From NCBI RefSeq assembly GCF_900156025.1, contig NZ_FTMO01000001.1, positions 124,001-188,000 of the forward strand: DNA of 64,000 bases, read 5' to 3'. Position numbers and translations under genes: made by a program. Under the pieces are notes generated by a model. It was not told the origin of the DNA, ran no database searches, and worked only from the letters and a program-made list of their open reading frames with translations. Each line of letters opens with the position of its first letter. Position 1 is the first letter of the stretch. This DNA comes from Allobosea sp. TND4EK4 (GTDB taxonomy: Bacteria; Pseudomonadota; Alphaproteobacteria; Rhizobiales; Beijerinckiaceae). Shown in pieces: positions 57,394 to 64,000 of the stretch.

Positions 57394-58602
57394 TCAGAGA
57401 CTCGCCACCACCGTGATCCGCCGCACCTCGCCGCGCAGGAAGGCCTGCAGGAAGCGGTCATAGTCCTTGAACGAGATGCAGCCGTTCGAGTCGCCGCGCG
57501 GGCCGAGCAGATAGGTGTGGGCCAGCAGCCCGGCGCGGCCATGGATGGCGCCGGACCCGCCGACCGGGTTCAGGCGGATGGCGCGGACGCCGTGGAACAG
57601 GGCCTCGCGCTCGGTCAGCGTATAGGTGTGGGGCGGCGTTACGCCCTTCATCCGGACATGGGCGTAGCGCGGATCGTCCATCATCTCTCCGAGGCCGGAA
57701 TGGGCCTCAAGACGCTCGCCATTGGGCAGATAGACCATTCTGGCGCTGATGTCGTAGATCGCGGTCCCGGCCTCGGCGGTGCGCGGCGGCGTGCCGAGCG
57801 AGGGGCTCATGCGGGTGACGCGACCGCGGTCGATCGCATCGTCCTGCGGCGCGGCATAGGCCAGGGCCGTGCCCGGCGCCTGCTGCTTCTGCACGCCGAA
57901 GAGCTTCTCGAAGAAGTTGCGATTGTCCTGCGGCGACGGCGCGGCGGTCGCGGCGACGCGGCTGCGGCGGGAGGGAGCGGCGGGCTGCGCGAGCCGGATC
58001 GGCGCCTCGGCCGGAGCTGCGAGATCGGAGGGGCGCGGCACCGGGAGCGGCGCAGCTCCGGTCGCCAGGCCGGCCGCGATCTCGGACGGCGAACCGCCCG
58101 GCGCGTCGGGGCCCGCCGGCAGCGAGGCGATCATGTCCGAGGGACGCGGCACAGGCAGGAGTGCCGGCCGCTCTGCGAGGCTGACCGGCGCCTGCTGCGG
58201 CAGCGGCAGGACGGGGTTGGAATCCGGCAGGTCGAGCGCCTGCGGCACGGCGGCCAGATGCATCGCCGCGCCAACCGGGCGGGAGCTGCCGATGGCCGCC
58301 GGGGTCGCGCCCGAGAACAGCGGATCGAGCAGCCCGCTATAGCCGGATTGCGGCGTCTGGGTCCTCGTCGCGCGGGGTGATTCCTCGAGAGCGATGGCGA
58401 AAGGCGAGGCGGGCCTGCGCTCGCTGGAGGCGACATCCACATTCGGGTCGCGCGGCGAGACATGATCGAGCAGGCGCACGCCCGTCATGATGCCGAGGCT
58501 CAGCGCCGCGACCCAGAAGACGCCGCGCAGGAAGGGGCGGCGGCGCCGACGAAGGCGCAGATGATGCGCCCCACCCCGCCGCGGATAGCTCGATGACCTC
58601 AT
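57394..58602 (-). CDS. DUF2778 (Tlde1-like) membrane-anchored protein
   Basis: The 402-residue protein has a short basic cytosolic start, one membrane helix (residues 25-44), a long periplasmic Pro/Ala-rich linker with two LPVPRPSD repeats, and a C-terminal domain (residues 275-400). The C-terminal part (AIHGRAGLLAHTYLLGPRGD-SNGC) has a histidine (H354) and a cysteine (C375) as in L,D-transpeptidase-like folds. DUF2778 domains are used by the Tlde1 type VI effectors that cut or exchange peptidoglycan tetrapeptides; many Hyphomicrobiales encode non-effector versions. A cell-wall role is inferred. Confidence 0.8.
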   Translation of the reverse strand: MRSSSYPRRGGAHHLRLRRRRRPFLRGVFWVAALSLGIMTGVRLLDHVSPRDPNVDVASSERRPASPFAIALEESPRATRTQTPQSGYSGLLDPLFSGATPAAIGSSRPVGAAMHLAAVPQALDLPDSNPVLPLPQQAPVSLAERPALLPVPRPSDMIASLPAGPDAPGGSPSEIAAGLATGAAPLPVPRPSDLAAPAEAPIRLAQPAAPSRRSRVAATAAPSPQDNRNFFEKLFGVQKQQAPGTALAYAAPQDDAIDRGRVTRMSPSLGTPPRTAEAGTAIYDISARMVYLPNGERLEAHSGLGEMMDDPRYAHVRMKGVTPPHTYTLTEREALFHGVRAIRLNPVGGSGAIHGRAGLLAHTYLLGPRGDSNGCISFKDYDRFLQAFLRGEVRRITVVASL

Positions 58603-59017
58603 GGCCGCACTCTCGACACGCTTACGCTACGCCCGCCACAGCGGACATGCGGGCACAAGCCGACTCACGCCCATGATATTGCGCGAGCGGATCGCGTTCC
58701 TTGCGTCCGGCCATGCTGGGAGAACCCAAACTCGTTCTCTCGATAAGGCGCTGCCTTGGTTAATCGACGGTGAACCGGGCCGAGAATTTTGCGCACACAC
58801 GGCAAAGCGGCATCGACCGGCCGCCATTCCGGAAAGCCACGCAAAGGCGGCGGGATGATGACGCGGCTTCCCGAGTCCTCATCCCGAGGAACTGCGGAAC
58901 GCGGCGTCTCGAAAGATGCAGGCCGGGTTCAGATTTCTGATGGCCTGCCGCCCCTTTTCGTTCATCTTTGCAGGGCAAGTGACCAGTCCCCGCCTTTGAG
59001 CCCAAGCCGAATCGTCG
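58603..59017. other. Divergent intergenic region
   Basis: These 415 bases lie between the DUF2778 gene and the MFS gene. They contain AT-richer patches (GATAAGGCGCTGCCTTGGTT near 58741) and a repeat fragment at 58877-58921. Open frames here are short and of low coding quality. Promoters of both genes should be here. Confidence 0.5.
58877..58921. repeat. Partial repeat of a third type
   Basis: TCCTCATCCCGAGGAACTGC followed by GGCGTCTCGAAAGATGCA resembles the common TCATCCTGAGG...CTCGAAGGATG intergenic elements of Hyphomicrobiales. The copy is short and single in this window, so the call is tentative. Confidence 0.4.
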
Positions 59018-60331
59018 ATGTCGCAAGGACCGCAGCCCGCCGAGCCGGCGAGGCCCGCCACAGCGCCCGTGATCGTCACTCCGCCTGCCCCTCGCGGCAG
59101 CTCCGTCGCCGCGCTCGGCGCGATCGTCAGCGGCGCGCTGATCCTCCAGATCGCCTCGACGATCGTGAACACGGCGGTGCCGCTGAAGATGGCGCTGGCG
59201 CAGAAGCCGCCGCTGCTGATCGGCCTCGTCGGCTCCTCCTATTCGGTCGGCTTCCTGATCGCCTGCTTCGTCATTCCCTCCTTCATCCGCCGCGTCGGGC
59301 ATATCCGCGCCTTCGCGGTGTTCGCGGGCATGCAGGCGGCGCTGACGCTCGGCCTGCCGCTGATGAGCGCGGATCTGTGGGGCTTCGCACGGCTCGGCAT
59401 GGGCTTCGCCGGGGCAGGCCACGCCATCTGCATCGAGAGCTGGATCAGCGGGCAGGCCAAGGCCGGCCAGCGCGGCAGGCTGTTCGGCTTCTATCAGATC
59501 CTCAACCGGCTGGTGCTGATCGGCTCGCAGATCGCCGTCGGCTATGTCTCGATGCAGGCCGACAGCATCTTCCTGATCGCCAGCGCCGCCTTCTCGCTGG
59601 CGCTGATCCCGGTCGCGATGACGCGGGCGAAAGGCCCTGAATCGGGCGAGGTCGTCTCCGTCCGGCTCAATACGATCTGGCAATATGCGCCGGCGGCGGT
59701 GATCGGCTGCCTCTATGTCGGCCTGATGGGCGGCGCGCTGACCAATGTCGCGCCGGCCTACGGCATCCTGATCGGGCTCGACCAGCGCTGGGCGATCCTG
59801 CTCACCGCCGGCATCCAGATCGGCGCGCTGATGCTGCAATGGCCGCTCGGCCTCCTGGCCGACCGGGTCGAGAGCCGCATCATCATGCTCGCCGCCACGA
59901 CCTCCGTCGTGCTCTGCACGCTGGCTCTGGGCGCCGTTCTCTGGATGAACCTGCCGCATGGGCGGTTCTGGCTGTTCGGCCTGTTCGCGCTGATCGGCGC
60001 CGGCAGCATGCCGATCTACACGGTGGCCGTGGCGCATGCCTATTTCCGGCTCGGCCGGGAGCGGGCGCTCGGCCTCTCGGCGCAACTGCTCTTCCTGTGG
60101 GGCACCGGCTCGGCGATCGGCCCGCTGGTGTCGAGCGCCTTCATGCAGGGGCTGGGGCCGAACGGGCTGCTGGTCTATCTCGGCCTGCTTTCGGGCGGAG
60201 CCGCGATCTATCTCGGCTTCCGCATCCGCCTGAAGCCGCCGGCGGCCGCGCCGTTCGGTGAGAGGACGGCCGCGGCCCCGACGATCCCCGAGGTGTCGCC
60301 CGCCGGACGGCAAGGGGCGGGCGGGAAGTAG
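59018..60331 (+). CDS. MFS transporter
   Basis: The 437-residue protein has about twelve hydrophobic helices. The two halves show the family loop motifs (VGSSYSVGFLIACFVIPSFIR; GLLADRVESR in the second half). The first 25 residues are a proline-rich cytosolic start and the C-terminus is a long polar tail. The type resembles YcaD/YfcJ-like exporters. No substrate can be given. It stands upstream of and is convergent with the aromatic monooxygenase gene. Confidence 0.9.
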   Translation: MSQGPQPAEPARPATAPVIVTPPAPRGSSVAALGAIVSGALILQIASTIVNTAVPLKMALAQKPPLLIGLVGSSYSVGFLIACFVIPSFIRRVGHIRAFAVFAGMQAALTLGLPLMSADLWGFARLGMGFAGAGHAICIESWISGQAKAGQRGRLFGFYQILNRLVLIGSQIAVGYVSMQADSIFLIASAAFSLALIPVAMTRAKGPESGEVVSVRLNTIWQYAPAAVIGCLYVGLMGGALTNVAPAYGILIGLDQRWAILLTAGIQIGALMLQWPLGLLADRVESRIIMLAATTSVVLCTLALGAVLWMNLPHGRFWLFGLFALIGAGSMPIYTVAVAHAYFRLGRERALGLSAQLLFLWGTGSAIGPLVSSAFMQGLGPNGLLVYLGLLSGGAAIYLGFRIRLKPPAAAPFGERTAAAPTIPEVSPAGRQGAGGK

Positions 60332-60393
60332 GGTCCGCAGCTCAAGGGTCCCTGCCCGCTCCTTCATGCGCACGAACAGTTCGGCCATGCCGT

Positions 60394-60504
60394 GTCATCC
60401 CGGACAAGCGGCGAAGCCGCGCCGATCCGGAATCCATGCCTGAACCTCTATCTGAAACCGTCCGGAATGGAGCCCGGGTCAGCGCTTCGCACGCCCGGGA
60501 TGAC
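60394..60504. repeat. Dispersed palindromic repeat, family A
   Basis: It begins GTCATCCCGG and ends CCCGGGATGAC. It lies between the convergent MFS and monooxygenase genes, where it could end both transcripts. The internal arms (GCGGCGAAGCCGCGCCGATC) differ in order from the left-hand copies, so this copy is inverted relative to them. Confidence 0.82.
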
Positions 60505-60528
60505 GGCGCAGTTTCTTGATGCGGCGCT

Positions 60529-62862
60529 TCAGGCGGGGGGGCTCGCCACGGCGTGGCGGCTCGGCCGCGCCTTCAGCTTCAGCGCCTCCAGCTCCTCGCG
60601 CTCGCGGGGCGTGTTGCGCATCAGCTGGTCCTTGCCGGGCGCATACTGCACCGGCTGCTCGACATCGGCGCCGTACCAGGCGGCTGCGCGCAGGACGAAG
60701 GACGGGTCGGCAAGGTGCGGGCGGCCGAGCGCGACCAGGTCGGCGCGGCCGGCGGCGACGATGGTGTTGACCTGATCGGCCGAGGTGATGTTGCCGACGC
60801 ACATGGTCGCGACGCGGGCCTCGTTGCGGATGCGGTCCGAGAACGGGGTCTGGAACATCCGGCCATAGACGGGCCGCGATTCACGCGCGGTCTGGCCGGT
60901 GGAGACGTCGACGAGATCGCAGCCCTGGGCGGCGAAGGCCTCGGCGATGGCGACGGAATCATCGGGCGACAGGCCGCCCTGCGCCCAGTCCGTCGCCGAG
61001 ATGCGAACCGACATCGGCTTGTCCTTCGGCCATGCCTCCCGAAGCGCCCGGAAGACCTCGAGCGGGTAGCGCAGCCGGTTCTCCACCGAGCCGCCGTAGT
61101 CGTCGGTCCGCTTGTTGGTCAGCGGCGAGAGGAAGCTGGCCAGCAGGTAGCCATGGGCGCAGTGCAGTTCCAGCATGTCGAAGCCAGCGCGTTCGGCCCG
61201 CTCGGCGGCCGCGACGAACTGGGCCTTCACCCGGTCCATGTCGGCGCGGTCCATCTCGCGCGGCACCTGGCTTTCCGGATAATAGGGCAGCGGAGAGGCC
61301 GAAATGATGGGCCAGGCCCCTTCAGCCAGCGGCCGGTCCATGCCCTCCCACATCAGCTTCGAGGCGCCCTTGCGGCCGGCATGGCCGAGCTGGAGGCAGA
61401 TCTTCGCCGCCGAATGGGCATGGACGAATGCGGTGATGCGCTTCCAGGCCGCTTCCTGCTCGTCGTTCCAAAGTCCCGCGCAGCCGGGGGTGATGCGGGC
61501 ATCGGGCGCCACGCAGGTCATCTCGGTATAGATCAGGCCCGGCCCACCGATGGCGCGCGAGCCGTAATGCATCAGGTGCCAATCATCCGGCAGGCCATCC
61601 TGCGCCGAGTACTGGCACATCGGCGAGAGCACCATGCGGTTCTCGACGCGCAGGCCGCGCATCTCGAAGGGCTGGAAGGCGGGCGGCACGGGCGAGCCGT
61701 CCTTGCGCCGCTTGGCCAGCGGACCAAGCTCCTTCGCCACCATCTCGTCGACGGCCGCGACCATCTCGGGCGCGCGCAGCGCGAGATTGTCATAGGTGAT
61801 CGCCTTGGAGCGGGTCATCAGGCCGAAGGCGAAGCGCAGCGGGTCGAAATCCCAGAAGCGGCGCAGCTCCTCGAACCAGACCAGCGAGACATCCGCCGCG
61901 TGCTGGGTCTTCTCGACATCCTCGCGGCGCTTGGTCTCGAACAGCGCAAGACCCTTGGCAACATCGAGCCCGGCCTCGCCCATCGCCCGGTGCAGCGCGA
62001 TGGAATCCTCCATGGCGAGCTTGGTGCCCGAGCCGATCGAGAAATGAGCCGTCGCCTTGGCGTCGCCGAGCAGCACGACATTGTCGGCGACCCAGCTCGC
62101 GCATTTGATCGCCGGGAAATTGCGCCACATCGACCGGTTCGTGATCAGCCGGTGGCCTTGAAGCTCCTGCGCGAACACGCCTTCGAGGAAGGCGGCGGAC
62201 TGCGCCTCGTCCATCGCGCCGAGGCCCGCCTTCTCGAAGGTCTCGGGATCGGTCTCCAGCACCCAGGTCGAGCGGCCGGCCTCGTACTGGTAGCAATGGG
62301 CGATGAAAAGCCCGTGCTCGGTTTCCTTGAAGAAGAAGGTGAAGGCGTCGAAGGGCCGGGTCGAGCCCATCCAGGCGAATTTGTTGGGCCGCATGTCGAT
62401 CTGCGGCCGGAAGCGGTCCTTGAAGGTCTCGCGGATGCGGCTGTTGACGCCGTCGGCGGCGATGACGAGATCGTAGTCGCGCTTCAGCGCGTCGATATCG
62501 GCGATATCGGTGTTGAAATGCAGCTTGACGCCGAGCTCCAGCGCCCTCTCCTGCACCAGCAGCAGCAGGGAGCGGCGCGAGCAGCCGCAGAAGCCGTTGC
62601 CGGGCACCCGGAAGGTATCGCCCTTGAAGCGGATCTCGATGTCGTCCCAATACGCGAAATTGTCGCGGATCGCAGCGTAGCTCTTCGCATCCGCTGCCTT
62701 GAAGGTGTCGAGCGTCTGGTCGGAGAAGACGACGCCGAAACCGAAGGTGTCGTCGGGCTGGTTGCGCTCGAACACGTCGATATCGATCTGCGGCCAGTCC
62801 CGCTTCATCAGAACCGCGAAATAGAGCCCAGCCGGGCCGCCACCCACAACCGCGATGCGCAT
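60529..62862 (-). CDS. Fused FAD monooxygenase and old-yellow-enzyme reductase for an aromatic acyl-CoA
   Basis: The 777-residue protein has an N-terminal FAD monooxygenase (residues 1-375; [29 protein letters not shown] and [14 protein letters not shown]) and a C-terminal old-yellow-enzyme-type flavin domain (residues 400-765). Proteins of this fusion are salicylyl-CoA 5-hydroxylase/oxidoreductase or 2-aminobenzoyl-CoA monooxygenase/reductase (anthranilate catabolism). The sequence cannot choose between them. The ATG at 62862 follows GGAGG and is convincing. It is the first gene of a minus-strand unit with an AT-rich box 67 bases upstream. Confidence 0.9.
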   Translation of the reverse strand: MRIAVVGGGPAGLYFAVLMKRDWPQIDIDVFERNQPDDTFGFGVVFSDQTLDTFKAADAKSYAAIRDNFAYWDDIEIRFKGDTFRVPGNGFCGCSRRSLLLLVQERALELGVKLHFNTDIADIDALKRDYDLVIAADGVNSRIRETFKDRFRPQIDMRPNKFAWMGSTRPFDAFTFFFKETEHGLFIAHCYQYEAGRSTWVLETDPETFEKAGLGAMDEAQSAAFLEGVFAQELQGHRLITNRSMWRNFPAIKCASWVADNVVLLGDAKATAHFSIGSGTKLAMEDSIALHRAMGEAGLDVAKGLALFETKRREDVEKTQHAADVSLVWFEELRRFWDFDPLRFAFGLMTRSKAITYDNLALRAPEMVAAVDEMVAKELGPLAKRRKDGSPVPPAFQPFEMRGLRVENRMVLSPMCQYSAQDGLPDDWHLMHYGSRAIGGPGLIYTEMTCVAPDARITPGCAGLWNDEQEAAWKRITAFVHAHSAAKICLQLGHAGRKGASKLMWEGMDRPLAEGAWPIISASPLPYYPESQVPREMDRADMDRVKAQFVAAAERAERAGFDMLELHCAHGYLLASFLSPLTNKRTDDYGGSVENRLRYPLEVFRALREAWPKDKPMSVRISATDWAQGGLSPDDSVAIAEAFAAQGCDLVDVSTGQTARESRPVYGRMFQTPFSDRIRNEARVATMCVGNITSADQVNTIVAAGRADLVALGRPHLADPSFVLRAAAWYGADVEQPVQYAPGKDQLMRNTPREREELEALKLKARPSRHAVASPPA

Positions 62863-62928
62863 CAACGCCTCCATTCGGGACTTGAAAGGCTCAAAACCCG
62901 GCTCGCCACCCCGGTCGAACCGCCTGGG

Positions 62929-62954
62929 AAATTATTTTAAACCTAAAATGTTTT
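62929..62954. promoter_or_regulatory. 26-bp AT-rich box 1, possible MarR operator
   Basis: The box contains the inverted repeat ATTTTA-AACC-TAAAAT (62934-62949) in a GC-rich setting. It matches the box at 63071 in 20 of 26 positions, mostly with transitions. It lies 67 bases upstream of the monooxygenase start. Confidence 0.65.
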
Positions 62955-63070
62955 TGCGCTCAAGCGATTTCGTCGCCCTCACCGGCCCCGCACTGCGGGT
63001 CAGACCATGTCCAACTGAGCAGAATACGAGGGGAAACCGCGATTGGATTGATCCGTATCAACCGCCTTGC

Positions 63071-63096
63071 AAATTGTTTCAGACTTAAAATATATT
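63071..63096. promoter_or_regulatory. 26-bp AT-rich box 2, possible MarR operator
   Basis: The core AAATTGTTTCAGACTTAAAA aligns with box 1 at 62929-62954 on the same strand, 142 bases away. It lies 23 bases upstream of the SDR start, over the likely -10 region. Paired boxes flanking a divergent promoter suggest one regulator for both directions; the MarR-type gene next to the SDR is the candidate. Confidence 0.65.
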
Positions 63097-63118
63097 CGAA
63101 CGCGGAGGTGGAACGGCC

Positions 63119-63874
63119 ATGGCTCTTCAGGGACAGCACGCGCTGGTCACGGGCGGCGGCCGCGGCATCGGCCGGGCGATCGCGCAGGCGCTGAAGGATG
63201 CCGGCGCGAGGGTCAGCATTCTCGGACGCGACGAGGCAGCCTTGCGCGAAGCCGCCGAGGCCGGCGCGGCCGACGCTTTCGCGGCCTGCGACGTGCGCGA
63301 CCCCGGCGCCGTCTCCGTGGCCATCGGCGACCTGTCGCGCGCCAAGGCCTTCGACATCGCCATCGCCAATGCGGGCGCGGTCGAAACCGGGCCTTTCCTG
63401 CGCAGCGACAGCGAGCGCTTCCGCCGGATGATCGACATCAACCTGATCGGCACCGTCAACCTGTTCCACGCCGTTCTGCCCGGCATGCTGGAGCGAGGCA
63501 GCGGCCGCCTGGTCGCCATCGCCTCCACCGCGGGCCATCGCGGCTATCCCTATGTCAGCGCCTATGCAGCCGCGAAGCATGCCGTGATCGGGCTGGTGAA
63601 ATCCCTGGCGCTGGAGACGGCGCGCTCAGGCGTCACGGTCAACGCCGTCTCGCCCGGCTACGCCGATACCGACATGGTGGCGTCCGGGCTCGACAGCATC
63701 GCGGCCAAGACCGGCAAGAGCCGCGACGAGGCCCTGGCGGCGATGGTGAAGGACAATCCGCAGGGGCGGCTGGTGGCGCCGGAGGAGGTCGCGGCGGCCG
63801 TGCTCTATCTTTGCGGGCCGGGCAGCGCCGCCGTCACCGGGCAGTCGCTGCTGGTCAATGGCGGGGAGTTCTGA
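63119..63874 (+). CDS. Short-chain dehydrogenase/reductase
   Basis: This 251-residue NAD(P)-dependent enzyme has the cofactor motif TGGGRGIGRA (residues 11-20), the NAG motif in IANAGAVETG and the catalytic S136, Y149 and K153. It likely oxidises or reduces a beta-hydroxyacyl-CoA or related intermediate of the aromatic pathway, since it is divergent from the monooxygenase gene and precedes a MarR gene. A GGAGGTGG site precedes the ATG. Confidence 0.92.
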   Translation: MALQGQHALVTGGGRGIGRAIAQALKDAGARVSILGRDEAALREAAEAGAADAFAACDVRDPGAVSVAIGDLSRAKAFDIAIANAGAVETGPFLRSDSERFRRMIDINLIGTVNLFHAVLPGMLERGSGRLVAIASTAGHRGYPYVSAYAAAKHAVIGLVKSLALETARSGVTVNAVSPGYADTDMVASGLDSIAAKTGKSRDEALAAMVKDNPQGRLVAPEEVAAAVLYLCGPGSAAVTGQSLLVNGGEF

Positions 63875-63876
63875 GC

Positions 63877-64000
63877 ATGGAGACGCCCTCCTCCGCGCTG
63901 CTGCTCGACCGCGAAACCAAGGCGAGCGAGCGCCCCGGCGACCACAAGGACGAACTGCGGCTCTGGCTGAGGCTGCTGACCTGCTCGACGCTGATCGAGA
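63877..64000 (+). CDS. MarR-family regulator, 3' end cut by window edge
   Basis: Only 41 codons are visible. The ATG follows the SDR stop codon after 2 bases. The segment DELRLWLRLLTCSTLIE matches the N-terminal helix of MarR regulators found next to the salicylyl-CoA/aminobenzoyl-CoA gene cluster. The winged helix itself lies outside the window, so this is based on the N-terminus and context. Confidence 0.7.
   Translation, partial: METPSSALLLDRETKASERPGDHKDELRLWLRLLTCSTLIE

Noticed and set aside
58601..58858. 85-codon frame in the gap before the MFS gene
   Set aside because: It has no ribosome-binding site, no domain and runs over a promoter-like AT-rich region.

Overview
The window is a stretch of GC-rich chromosome (well over 60% GC in most genes) from an alphaproteobacterium of the order Hyphomicrobiales (Rhizobiales). 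Bosea or a close relative is the best guess. The guess rests on gene content and order: aapJQMP, a purMN pair divergent from pgsA-like/perM/hdaA/ppk/ppx, gatC-gatA with gatB apart, and pyrB/pyrC'/plsY/dprA near topA. I could not confirm the genus. I saw no rRNA, tRNA, CRISPR array, transposase or phage gene. Most of the window is core chromosome with small accessory inserts.

Layout, left to right. 1-5.4 kb: a secreted-protein fragment, then the general L-amino-acid ABC transporter aapJQMP on the minus strand. 5.6-15.9 kb: cystathionine beta-lyase, the minus-strand run pgsA-like/perM-like/hdaA/ppk/ppx (lipid, DnaA control, polyphosphate), the divergent purMN, and a WYL regulator. 16-25 kb: singletons, namely a small Cys-containing secreted protein, a molybdopterin oxidoreductase, a secreted coiled-coil protein, an MipA/OmpV outer-membrane protein, ndk, a Sel1-like protein, a DUF2147 protein, a glutathione transferase and a UPF0173 hydrolase. 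25-36 kb: gatC-gatA, a membrane protein/HlyD pair, an RND efflux pump with its adaptor, and gatB. 35.8-36.4 kb: an AT-rich gene for an HTH plus GIY-YIG nuclease, coupled directly to gatB; it is the clearest foreign gene here. 36.4-39.2 kb: two GNAT acetyltransferases and adenine deaminase.

39.4-45.6 kb is a catabolic locus for 3-sulfolactate: suyA, suyB, a GNAT gene, slcC and comC on the minus strand, with a divergent GntR/HutC regulator and a Bug-type binding protein on the plus strand. A perfect 14-bp palindrome lies between the divergent units. Predicted flow: SlcC oxidises (S)-sulfolactate to sulfopyruvate, ComC reduces this to (R)-sulfolactate, and SuyAB splits it into pyruvate and sulfite. 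45.7-58.6 kb: ruvX, a small secreted protein, an AEC permease, dprA, plsY, a dihydroorotase-like protein lacking its metal-binding histidines, a small membrane protein, pyrB, a serine hydrolase, topA and a DUF2778 protein. 59-64 kb: an MFS permease, then the start of an aromatic-CoA catabolic cluster (fused FAD monooxygenase/old yellow enzyme, an SDR and a truncated MarR regulator) with two matching 26-bp AT-rich boxes in the divergent promoter.

About a dozen 40-120 bp palindromic repeats, most beginning with GTCATCCCGG and ending with CCGGGATGAC, lie only between genes. Many genes overlap by 4 bases, so translational coupling is common.
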